Source: Salinirubellus salinus
Lineage (GTDB): Archaea > Halobacteriota > Halobacteria > Halobacteriales > Haloarculaceae
Direction of reading: 5' to 3'
Assembly (NCBI RefSeq): GCF_025231485.1
Contig: NZ_CP104003.1
Coordinates: forward strand, 3,859,960 to 3,923,959
Length of the DNA stretch: 64,000 nucleotides
Position numbers and translations under genes: made by a program
In this document: in pieces, positions 7,727 to 15,005 of the stretch
How the letters are laid out: each line of letters begins with the position of its first letter
Numbering within the stretch: position 1 is the first letter of the stretch
Notes under the pieces: model-generated
The model's database searches: none
Seen by the model: only the letters and a program-made list of their open reading frames with translations
Told to the model about the DNA's origin: nothing

Positions 7727-9397
7727 ATGCTTCGTTCCAAAGGCCCACTCCTCAGCGTCGACCTCGAGACCCATTCGGCCAGCGAGGAGAACGTAGACGC
7801 TGTCCTCGAGTCGTTCATCGGCGGTCGAGGGGTCGGGACGAAACTCGCGTTCGACCGTATCCCGTTCGACGCCGACCCGTTCGGGCCGGAGAATCGACTC
7901 GTGTTCGCCACCGGGCCGCTGCAGACCTCCCAGATGAGCTTCACCGGCCGGACGAGCGTCACGGGGCTCTCACCGCTCACGAACGGGCTTCTCTCTTCGA
8001 ACGCCGGCGGTTTCGTCTCCCGGCACCTCGCCGACACCGGCTACAGCGCCGTCGAGCTCGCGGGCGAGAGCGACGACCTCGTCGCCGTCCACGTCCGCGA
8101 CGACGGCGTGGACGTCGAACCGGTGCCCGAGCTCGCGGGCGCGACCGTCCCCGAGGTCGACGCCGCGATGGCCGAACGCCACGACATCGGCGAGGACCAG
8201 CTCGTCGTCGTCGGGCCGGCCGGCGAGAATCGGGTCCGGTTCGCCTCGCTCATGACGAGTGAGACTCGTGCGTTCGGTCGTGGCGGCCTCGGGGCCGTCC
8301 TCGGTGCGAAGAACGTCAAGTGCGTCTCGTTCGGTGGCGACTCCGCTCCCGACATCGACATCGCCCCCGTCCAGTCCGAGGTCCACCGCGACGCGGCGAC
8401 CTCCGACAGCATCATGAAGGAGCAGGGGACGACGAGCGTCACCGACCTCGCGAACGAGATCGGGGCGCTTCCCACGCGGTACTTCGAACGCCTCCAGTTC
8501 GACGGTGCCGAGGGGATCAACGGCGACACCGTCGCGACGAAGAAGTACAAGAAGGGGACCTGTTCGCAGTGCGCGTTCGCGTGCAAGCTCCCGACGCGTG
8601 ACGAGGCGACGGGACTGGAGACCGAAGGCCCCGAGTACGAGACGGTGATGGCGTTCGGTTCGAACCCGATGGTCGACGACGTGGTGTCGGTGATGAAGTC
8701 GAACAAGCTCTGTGACGACTTCGGGATGGACACCATCTCCTGTGGCGACGTGATCTCGGCGTATCTCGCGTCGGAAGACGAGTTCGGCAACAGCGAGTTG
8801 ATCCACGAACTCGTCGAGCAGATCGCCCACCGCGAGGGTGTCGGCGACCTGCTCGCCGAGGGGGTCCACCGCGTGCACGAAGCGCTGGGTGTCGAGGACT
8901 GGTCGGTGAAGGGGATGGAGTTCTCCGCGCACGACGGCCGCAAACTCAACGGGCAGGGCCTCGGCTTCGCCACCGCCAACCGTGGCGCCGACCACATGTA
9001 CTCGACGTTCTACGCCTACGAGTATCCGCTCGTCAGCGGTGACCTCGCGTTCCCGCCCGAGGGGCTCGAGGACAAACCGGCGAAGTTGGTCGAACTGGAG
9101 AACAAGCGCGCGCTCGAAGACTGCGGCGTCGTCTGTCGGTTCTCCCGCGGCATCATGACCGACGAGCGGTTCGAGCAGCTGTTCGACGACGACTTCGAAT
9201 CCCTGCTGGCCGTCGGCGGTCGCGTCGTCGAACTCGAACGGTACTTCAACAACGAACGCGGCTTCGACCGGAGCGACGACCGGCTCCCGTACGACCTGCC
9301 CGGCTTCGACGCCGCCCTCGACGCCTACTACGACGCACGGGGGTGGAACCGCGACGGCACGGTCCCCTCGGATGTCGCCGGCGGGACCGCAGACTGA
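7727..9397 (+). CDS. Aldehyde ferredoxin oxidoreductase family protein (tungsten/molybdenum enzyme)
   Basis: The 556-residue protein has the family order. The N-terminal pterin-binding domain has SVDLETHSASEE, FIGGRGVGTKLAFD and FTGRTSVTGLSPLTNGL. GRGGLGAVLGAKNVK follows, and then the [4Fe-4S] ligands CSQCAFAC, with the later cysteine in EDCGVVCRFS. Members oxidise aldehydes to acids with ferredoxin as acceptor and bind a tungstopterin plus one cluster; they act in the cytoplasm. The length is slightly below the usual 600 or so. The gene has its own promoter and converges on the MBL pair with a 21-bp gap. Its substrate is not evident; aldehydes formed by the surrounding catabolic enzymes are plausible. 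Confidence 0.93.
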   Translation: MLRSKGPLLSVDLETHSASEENVDAVLESFIGGRGVGTKLAFDRIPFDADPFGPENRLVFATGPLQTSQMSFTGRTSVTGLSPLTNGLLSSNAGGFVSRHLADTGYSAVELAGESDDLVAVHVRDDGVDVEPVPELAGATVPEVDAAMAERHDIGEDQLVVVGPAGENRVRFASLMTSETRAFGRGGLGAVLGAKNVKCVSFGGDSAPDIDIAPVQSEVHRDAATSDSIMKEQGTTSVTDLANEIGALPTRYFERLQFDGAEGINGDTVATKKYKKGTCSQCAFACKLPTRDEATGLETEGPEYETVMAFGSNPMVDDVVSVMKSNKLCDDFGMDTISCGDVISAYLASEDEFGNSELIHELVEQIAHREGVGDLLAEGVHRVHEALGVEDWSVKGMEFSAHDGRKLNGQGLGFATANRGADHMYSTFYAYEYPLVSGDLAFPPEGLEDKPAKLVELENKRALEDCGVVCRFSRGIMTDERFEQLFDDDFESLLAVGGRVVELERYFNNERGFDRSDDRLPYDLPGFDAALDAYYDARGWNRDGTVPSDVAGGTAD

Positions 9398-9418
9398 CAG
9401 ACGGTCGGAGCGCCCGAC

Positions 9419-10177
9419 TCAGGGGGCGCTCGCCGCGGCCGTCTCGGCGATGGCCTCGACGGCGCGGTCGAGGTACGCGTCGATGGTCGACGCGCCGACG
9501 ATGGGGTTGCCGTGGACCGGCGCCCACACCTCGACGTCGTACGTGTCGACCAGTTCCTCGAACGCCCCGCGCATCTTCTCCGCGTCGAGGTACTTCACGA
9601 ACGGGAGTGCGTCCTCGTTGTACGCGCGGATGTCGTCGACGCTCGGGAGGTCGTCGACCGAGCGGCAGACCACCCGACAGTCGCCGGGCCAGTGGTAGTG
9701 CCCCATGTCCGCGACGAACATCGTCTTCGAGCCGTGGTCGTACACCCACATCGAGTGGGCGGCGTCGACGAGCGGCGGCCACGGGAACGAGAGTGTCCGG
9801 CCGCAGATCTCCCGCGTCTCGTCGTGCATCACGCCCGTCGAGGGGCCCATCCCCAGCGCCTCGGGCGACGCGGAGGTACCGCTGAAGGAGGTGTAGAGGT
9901 CGAAGTCCCAGCCCTCACGGAACGCCCGCGCGTTGGCGACGTGCGGGAGGTCGTAGTGACTGAACACGGCCGCGGCGACACCGGCGTCGCCCACCACCTC
10001 GCCGATACGCTCCCGGAGCACGTCCTGGTGTTCGATCGCCCCCGTCTCCACGAGCACGTACCCCTCCGGGGCGTCGACGAGGTACGGCGAGATGTGGTGG
10101 TGGCGCTCGGTCATCTCGTAACACTGGTCGACCCAGTAGACGCCATCGGGAAGCTCGATGGCTGGCGTCTCGGACAT
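9419..10177 (-). CDS. Flavodiiron-like MBL-fold protein, second gene of pair A
   Basis: A 252-residue single-domain MBL-fold protein. The usual HxHxDH motif is replaced by SHYDLPHVAN (His, Asp, Pro, His). Later metal residues follow the flavodiiron order: His in VDAAHSMWVYD, Asp in TMFVADMGHYHW and His in WAPVHGNPI. There is no flavodoxin domain. It closely parallels the product of the gene at 28147. It lies 2 bp after the gene at 10180, so the two are surely one operon and may form a complex. The start MSETPAIEL is chosen because the longer frame overlaps the upstream gene with Arg-rich sequence. A redox or hydrolytic role on a small substrate is possible; neither is shown. Confidence 0.88.
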   Translation of the reverse strand: MSETPAIELPDGVYWVDQCYEMTERHHHISPYLVDAPEGYVLVETGAIEHQDVLRERIGEVVGDAGVAAAVFSHYDLPHVANARAFREGWDFDLYTSFSGTSASPEALGMGPSTGVMHDETREICGRTLSFPWPPLVDAAHSMWVYDHGSKTMFVADMGHYHWPGDCRVVCRSVDDLPSVDDIRAYNEDALPFVKYLDAEKMRGAFEELVDTYDVEVWAPVHGNPIVGASTIDAYLDRAVEAIAETAAASAP

Positions 10178-10179
10178 GG

Positions 10180-10989
10180 TCACTTCAACTCCGCGAGCCG
10201 GCCGCCGGTCGTGATCATCTCGACGACGGTCTTGCTCAGCTCCAGGTGTTCGACGGCGTCCTCTCGGATGACGACACCGTGTGCGGGCGCGAGTATCTGT
10301 GGGTCGTGGTCCTCGATGAGTGCGTCGATGGCCCGGTACACCGCCTCCGGGTCGCAGTACTGCAGCCACCGGAGCGCGCGGGCCTGCATCTCGATGATGC
10401 GTTCGGCGGTCACGGGGACGTCGAGTTCGTCGTTGAACCGTAGACACTCGCCCTCGACGTGGAGCGACCCCATCCAGTCGGCGGTGAACAGCGCGCCGGA
10501 CTCGCGTTCTTTCATCCAGATGTGGAACGCCGTGTCCGGGAACGCCGCCTCGACGAACTCGACGACGTAGCCGCCGAGGTCGACGGTGTCCCCGACCTCG
10601 ACCTTGCGGCCCCGGTCGAGGTAGTAGAGTTCCTCGCCCCGGCCGTACGCCGAGGAGAGGAGTTCCGCGTCCGGGTACGCTCGGAGGATGGCGTTCGTGT
10701 TCCCCGCGTGCGGTGCCTCGGGGTGCGAGGGGACGACGTAGTCGAGGCCGTCCTCACCGACCAACTCCTCCAGTTCCGACAGGAGGAGGTCACGGGCGCC
10801 CGGCGAGACGGTGTCGTACAGCAGCGTCCGCTCGCCCTTCACGAGATAGGCGTTGTTGCAGACGTGTATCGAGCGGTCGGGGTCGTACCACGTCGGCGGT
10901 TCGTCGCGGTCGCGGAACTCCGCGTCCATGACGGGCTTGTCGATACACTGCTGTATCTGGTATATCTCGGGACCGATTCGTCGTGCCAT
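10180..10989 (-). CDS. Flavodiiron-like MBL-fold protein, first gene of pair A
   Basis: The 269-residue protein starts MARRIGPEIYQIQQCIDKPV and continues with the flavodiiron-like opening VCNNAYLVKGERTLLYDTVSP. The metal motif is SHPEAPHAGN, where flavodiiron proteins have SHtEpDHsG, so the Asp ligand is replaced by Pro. The remaining positions are present: His in TAFHIWMKE, Asp in LFTADWMGSLH, and His in LAPAHGVVI. It has no flavodoxin part. It is about the same size as, and clearly related to, the gene at 27341, and each is followed by a second MBL gene. The start at 10989 is the first Met before the conserved region. It is divergent from the carboxymuconolactone-decarboxylase-like gene at 11090. 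Confidence 0.88.
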   Translation of the reverse strand: MARRIGPEIYQIQQCIDKPVMDAEFRDRDEPPTWYDPDRSIHVCNNAYLVKGERTLLYDTVSPGARDLLLSELEELVGEDGLDYVVPSHPEAPHAGNTNAILRAYPDAELLSSAYGRGEELYYLDRGRKVEVGDTVDLGGYVVEFVEAAFPDTAFHIWMKERESGALFTADWMGSLHVEGECLRFNDELDVPVTAERIIEMQARALRWLQYCDPEAVYRAIDALIEDHDPQILAPAHGVVIREDAVEHLELSKTVVEMITTGGRLAELK

Positions 10990-11089
10990 CTGATTCTCGT
11001 CGTCCCTTTCGGCCACCACTACTTGAATCTGTGCGCCAGCCGGGAGCCGACACCGACAGAACTACGCGACGGAGCGTCCTACCGCGGCC

Positions 11090-11686
11090 ATGGCACGTGT
11101 CAGCTACGTCGACCGGGAGTCGGTCCCCGAGGAGTACCGCGAGCAGTTCGACACCCACCTCGAGATCTCGCTGCCGGACGTCGCCGCGTACGAGAACGTC
11201 CAGGAGACGAACGTCGCCGGTGGCTCGCGGAACATCTACCGGCTGTTCGGCCACCACCCGGAGTTCCTCCGGTCGCACCGCGAGCACCTGTCGCTCATGT
11301 GGGAGACGTTCGACTTCGACCCCCGCGAGCGGGAACTGGCACTGATGGCTGGCGCCAGCGAGATGCGGAGCGAGTACGAGTGGCAACACCACGTCCCGGT
11401 CGCCCTCGACGAGGGGCTGACCGTCGAGGAACTCCGGGCGATATCGGCGGGCACGTTCGACGTGTTCGACCCCGAGGAGGCGCTCCTGCTGGAGTACGCG
11501 ACCCGATTCGTCCGCCGCGACGTCGACGACGACCTCCATCAGCGGATGGCGGAGCACTACGACGACGCGGCCCTCGTGGCACTGAGCACACTCCTCGGTT
11601 TCTACGTGTTCCTCGGATTCACCCTCGACGCGCTGGACGTGGACCTCGAGGACCCGTTCGTCGGTTGGGACCTCTCGGTGTTCTGA
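11090..11686 (+). CDS. Carboxymuconolactone decarboxylase/AhpD-fold protein without cysteines
   Basis: The 198-residue all-helical protein has the family hallmarks ERELALMAGASEMRSEYEWQHH (read as ReL...sEYEWxxH), followed by DEGLTVEELRAI and a C-terminal ALVALSTLLGFYVFLGF helix. The CxxC of AhpD-type peroxidases is missing; the protein has no cysteine, so a redox role is unlikely. Relatives decarboxylate or isomerise small acids or have unknown roles. It is divergent from the MBL pair A with a 100-bp spacer, which suggests a common theme with those genes. Confidence 0.85.
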   Translation: MARVSYVDRESVPEEYREQFDTHLEISLPDVAAYENVQETNVAGGSRNIYRLFGHHPEFLRSHREHLSLMWETFDFDPRERELALMAGASEMRSEYEWQHHVPVALDEGLTVEELRAISAGTFDVFDPEEALLLEYATRFVRRDVDDDLHQRMAEHYDDAALVALSTLLGFYVFLGFTLDALDVDLEDPFVGWDLSVF

Positions 11687-11773
11687 GCGGCTGGGGACTG
11701 GCCGGCCGACCGGGGGTCCCAGCGCGCCACGCACGATAGTGTGTCTCGACGTACCACGAGTCGTTCGAGGGAG

Positions 11774-11788
11774 CGGAACGTCGTTCCG
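11774..11788. repeat. Inverted repeat CGGAAC-N3-GTTCCG
   Basis: Perfect 6-bp arms around GTC. They are the same half-sites as the GTTCC palindromes but in opposite polarity. Confidence 0.4.
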
Positions 11789-11947
11789 TCGGTGGCCGTC
11801 GGGCTCTCGGATTCCGTTTCTGGCGCCCCACCGCCAGTCCCACTACCCGGCCACGCGCCGTCTTCCGGGGCACTCGTCGGCCGCCTGCTCTCGGTTCTCG
11901 TCGGCCATCCAGCGCAGCCACACGTCCGCACTGGTGCTCGAACCGTG

Positions 11948-11964
11948 GTTCCGCGTGGCGGAAC
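11948..11964. promoter_or_regulatory. Palindrome GTTCC-N7-GGAAC, copy 3 (candidate IclR-type operator)
   Basis: GTTCCGCGTGGCGGAAC has 7-bp arms around GTG. It lies 34-50 bp upstream of the likely TATA box of the PrpD gene; an IclR-family gene lies immediately downstream of PrpD. The TTCCGC/GCGGAA arms resemble operators of IclR-family regulators. Confidence 0.5.
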
Positions 11965-11997
11965 GACCGTCCCGAACGGTCGACGCCTCTCCGACCC

Positions 11998-12009
11998 AAA
12001 TGTTCATAC
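11998..12009 (+). promoter_or_regulatory. Possible TATA-like box of the PrpD-family gene
   Basis: AAATGTTCATAC lies 23-34 nt upstream of the ATG at 12032. Confidence 0.45.
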
Positions 12010-12031
12010 CTCCGTCACGGTACGGGACGGT

Positions 12032-13435
12032 ATGGCTACGGACGGACCTACCAGCGACACGACGCCGACCGAACGGCTCGTGGAGGCGTGCTACACCGTC
12101 GACTGGGGAGACGTTCCCCAGCGGGAGCGTGCCCACGCCGTCTCGCTGTTCACCGACCTCGTCGGCGTCGTCCTCGGGAGCGCCGACAGCGTCGAGTCGA
12201 GCCGTATCGTTCGTGACTACGCTCGCTCGTACGGCGGTGGTCCGGCGAGCATCGTCGGCGTCCCCGAGGGCGGCCCGCCGGCGGTGGCGGCGTTCGCGAA
12301 CGGGACGGTCGCACACGGTATCGAGCTGGACGACACCCACAGCGGCTCGTCGGCTCACCCGGGCGCGGTGGTCTTCCCGACGGCACTCGCCGTCGCCGAG
12401 ACCGAGGGTGCGACCGGCCGAGAGTTCGTGAGCGCCGTCGTCGCCGGTTACGAACTCGCGATTCGAATCGGGCGGGCGGCCGACCCCGCGGCACTGTACG
12501 ACCGCGGGTTCCACCCGACGGCGGTGTGTGGCGTCTTCGGCGCCGCGTTGACGGCGGCTCGGCTGCAGGGTCTCGACCTCGAGGCGGCGGTGAACGCCGT
12601 CGGCATCGCGGGGAGCTTCGCGGCGGGGAATCTGGAGTACCTCGCCGACGGCACGCTCTCGAAACGCATCCAGCCCGGTGTCGCCGCCCGCTCGGGCGTG
12701 ACCGCGGCGGCACTGGCAGCCCGTGGCTACACCGGCCCGCGGACGATCCTGGAGGGCGAGAACGGCTTCCTCGACGGCTACTCCGACCGCGCCTCGCTCG
12801 ACCCCCTGTTCGACGAGTTCGACGACGGCTACACGTTCGAGATCGCCCGGACGGGCGTCAAACCCCACGCCTGTTGCCGGTACAACCAGACGCCCATCGA
12901 CGCCGTGCTCTCGCTCCGCGACGAACACGGGCTCGCCCCGGCAGACGTCGAATCGATCACGGTCGGTGTCGTCGACGCGGCGTTCGGGCTCGTCGCCGAG
13001 CCGTGGGAGGCGAAGCTCGCCCCCCGGACACCCACAGACGCACAGTTCAGTCTCCCCTACAGCGTCGCTGTCGCACTCACCGAGGGGCGGGCGTTCTTCG
13101 AGCAGTATCGCGAACCGTACCTCACGGACGACCGCGTGCTCTCGCTGGCCGAGCGGGTGTCCGTCGAACACGCCCCCGAACTCGAGGCCGCGTTCCCCGA
13201 CCAGTGGGGCGCGCGCGTGACCGTCACCAGGACGGACGGGACGGAGCTGACCGCACGACTCGAGACGTGCAAGGGCGACCCGTCGAACATGCTGACCGCG
13301 GCGGAGTTAGACGAAAAGTTCCGGTCGCTGGCCGGCCGTCAGCTCGACGACGAGGCGCTGGACCGGCTGGCAGCGGCGACCCGAGACATCGCGGCGGCCG
13401 AGTCGGTCACGGCCGTGACGGACGCCTTCAGTTGA
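12032..13435 (+). CDS. MmgE/PrpD family protein (2-methylcitrate dehydratase-like)
   Basis: The 467-residue protein has the family marks AVAAFANGTVAHGIELDDTHSGSSAHPGA near residues 90-115, then HPTAVCGVFGAALTAARLQGL and the conserved KPHACCRYNQTPIDAV near residue 280. Characterised members dehydrate 2-methylcitrate or isomerise/decarboxylate other tricarboxylic acids such as cis-aconitate; the substrate cannot be told here. The length is typical. No methylcitrate synthase or lyase is nearby, so propionate use is not supported. The start MATDGPTS fits the A/T-rich box before it. It overlaps the convergent IclR gene by 8 bp, and its upstream region carries a palindrome that could be that regulator's site. 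Confidence 0.9.
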   Translation: MATDGPTSDTTPTERLVEACYTVDWGDVPQRERAHAVSLFTDLVGVVLGSADSVESSRIVRDYARSYGGGPASIVGVPEGGPPAVAAFANGTVAHGIELDDTHSGSSAHPGAVVFPTALAVAETEGATGREFVSAVVAGYELAIRIGRAADPAALYDRGFHPTAVCGVFGAALTAARLQGLDLEAAVNAVGIAGSFAAGNLEYLADGTLSKRIQPGVAARSGVTAAALAARGYTGPRTILEGENGFLDGYSDRASLDPLFDEFDDGYTFEIARTGVKPHACCRYNQTPIDAVLSLRDEHGLAPADVESITVGVVDAAFGLVAEPWEAKLAPRTPTDAQFSLPYSVAVALTEGRAFFEQYREPYLTDDRVLSLAERVSVEHAPELEAAFPDQWGARVTVTRTDGTELTARLETCKGDPSNMLTAAELDEKFRSLAGRQLDDEALDRLAAATRDIAAAESVTAVTDAFS

Positions 13436-14192
13436 ACCGGGTGCCGTGGGCGAGGTTGAGTTCGAGTTCGTTCACGAACCCCAAGAGGAGGTCCGGGATC
13501 TCGTCTTCGAACCACTCGCCCTGCAGCCGGTTGGCTGGCCCGGAGACGCTGAGTGCTCCCACGACGCTCGACCCGTTCGTGACCGGGACGGCGACGGCGT
13601 TGAGCCCCTCGATGGCCTCCGCACGATTGTACGCGACGCCCTGTTCGCGGATGGCGTCGAGTTCCTCGTACAGCACCTCGCGGGACGTGATCGTCGACTT
13701 GGTCAGCGCCTCTAGTCCCCACTTCTCGATGATGGCCTCGACACGTTCTTCGGGGAGCTGTGAGAGTATCGCCTTCCCCCCGGCGATGGTGTGGATCGGT
13801 CGACGAGTCCCGACCGTCGAGTCGGTGGTGACCGCGCGGGGGCCGATGCCGCGGTAGAGGTACACCGCCTCGCCGTGCTCTTCGACCATGAACACCGACC
13901 GCTCTTCCGTCTCCTGAGCGATCTCGTCCACGATTCGCTTCGTCAGGTTGTAGCCGGGGCGGGTGTGCCGCGAGTACTCGCCCAGCTGGAGGAACTTCAA
14001 CCCGATGTTGTAGGCGTTCCCCTCCCTGACGAGATAGCCGCTCTGTTCGAGGGTCGTCAGGTGTCTGTGGGCCGTACTCTTGGCGATGCCCAGGTGTTCC
14101 GCCAGCTCCGACACCCCGGCCCCGTCGAGCGCAACCAGTCCCTCGACGACGGCGAACAGGGTTCCGGCACTCTTCACTCGTCCAGAACTCAT
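13428..14192 (-). CDS. IclR family transcriptional regulator
   Basis: The 254-residue protein has an N-terminal winged helix-turn-helix (TLFAVVEGLVALDGAGVSEL, then AKSTAHRHLTTLEQSGYL, about residues 12-60). A C-terminal IclR effector domain follows (GTRRPIHTIAGGKAIL, GVAYNRAEAIEGLNAVAVPV, VVGALSVSGPANRL). Such proteins sense small organic acids and act as repressors or activators. The start MSSGRVKSAG sits 20-32 nt after a TATA-like box (CACTTATGATGG). Likely targets are neighbours with the GTTCC-N7-GGAAC palindrome, namely the PrpD gene and perhaps the aldehyde oxidoreductase gene; this is inference. Its tail overlaps the PrpD gene on the other strand. Confidence 0.93.
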   Translation of the reverse strand: MSSGRVKSAGTLFAVVEGLVALDGAGVSELAEHLGIAKSTAHRHLTTLEQSGYLVREGNAYNIGLKFLQLGEYSRHTRPGYNLTKRIVDEIAQETEERSVFMVEEHGEAVYLYRGIGPRAVTTDSTVGTRRPIHTIAGGKAILSQLPEERVEAIIEKWGLEALTKSTITSREVLYEELDAIREQGVAYNRAEAIEGLNAVAVPVTNGSSVVGALSVSGPANRLQGEWFEDEIPDLLLGFVNELELNLAHGTRFN

Positions 14193-14211
14193 ACTCGCTA
14201 CTGCACATACT

Positions 14212-14224
14212 CCATCATAAGTGT
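14212..14224 (-). promoter_or_regulatory. TATA-like box of the IclR gene
   Basis: The minus strand reads CACTTATGATGG, about 20-32 nt before the ATG at 14192; leaderless layout. Confidence 0.6.
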
Positions 14225-14293
14225 CTCCTCGAGGATGGGGGTAGTCCCGACTCCTATCGACCACGCGCTCTGGGGGGCGAGCCCACCGCCCGG

Positions 14294-14302
14294 ATTTATA
14301 CG
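14294..14302 (+). promoter_or_regulatory. TATA-like box of the MBL gene at 14324
   Basis: ATTTATACG lies 22-30 nt upstream of the ATG. Confidence 0.65.
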
Positions 14303-14323
14303 CTCGCTCGCCGAGGCAGGACC

Positions 14324-14989
14324 ATGGCAGTCCGCTACAACGACCTCGTCATCGACCTGCTCGGCCACGCGAGCATGCACATCGAGACGGCCGCCGGTGC
14401 ACACGTCTACATCGACCCGTGGGCGGAGTACCTGACGGGCGACGAGCCGGTCGCGACCCTCGTCGTCTCGACGCACGACGACTACGACCACTACGACCCG
14501 GAGGCCATCACGGCGCTCGCGGACGAGGAGACGACCGTCGTCACGTTCGAGGCCATCGACACCGCCGACCTCGGGCTGGAGACGACCCCGCTCGCCATCG
14601 GCGAGACGGTGACCGTCGACGGCTTCGAGGTGGCCGCCGTCCCGGCACACAACGACCCTGCGGGCGACCACGTCGACGACGACGGCACGCCCTTCCACCA
14701 GCAGGGCGAGGTGATGGGTGTCGTCCTCACCGTCGACGGGACGACCGTCTACTACCCGAGTGACACCGACTTCCTCGACGAGCTCGGTGACGTTCGGGCC
14801 GACGTGTTCATCCCACCCATCGGTGGCCACTACACGATGGACCGCCACGAGGCCGCGGCGTTCACGGAGAGCGTCGACCCCGACCTCGTCCTCCCGGTGC
14901 ACTACGACACGTTCGAGGCCATCGAGACCGACGTCGACGCCTTCGTCGCGGACGTCGAGGCGATGGGCTACCGCGTCGAGGTGCTCTGA
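14324..14989 (+). CDS. MBL-fold metal-dependent hydrolase, UPF0173-like
   Basis: A 221-residue single-domain protein with the UPF0173-like opening LLGHASMHIET and YIDPW. The metal motif is STHDDYDHYD, so the second His of HxHxDH is Asp. Further ligands are His in VPAHND, Asp in YYPSDTDFLDEL and His in LPVHYDTF. The GGHYTMDRHEAAAF stretch is typical of this group. The substrate is unknown. It has its own promoter, is divergent from the IclR gene and converges on an MFS transporter gene with a 16-bp gap. Confidence 0.88.
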   Translation: MAVRYNDLVIDLLGHASMHIETAAGAHVYIDPWAEYLTGDEPVATLVVSTHDDYDHYDPEAITALADEETTVVTFEAIDTADLGLETTPLAIGETVTVDGFEVAAVPAHNDPAGDHVDDDGTPFHQQGEVMGVVLTVDGTTVYYPSDTDFLDELGDVRADVFIPPIGGHYTMDRHEAAAFTESVDPDLVLPVHYDTFEAIETDVDAFVADVEAMGYRVEVL

Positions 14990-15005
14990 CGCCGCGGGCG
15001 ACCAC

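Larger units (their letters stand above)
11687..12031. other. 345-bp intergenic region with three inverted repeats
   Basis: No credible gene. It holds CGGAAC-GTC-GTTCCG (11774-11788), GTTCCGC-GTG-GCGGAAC (11948-11964) and, directly after it, GACCGT-CCCGA-ACGGTC (11965-11981). An A/T-rich AAATGTTCATAC (11998-12009) precedes the PrpD-family gene by about 25 nt. The layout looks like a regulated promoter. Confidence 0.6.

Noticed and set aside
12032-13435. Methylcitrate cycle gene prpD
   Set aside because: No prpB, prpC or acnD-like gene is present; the family includes other activities.
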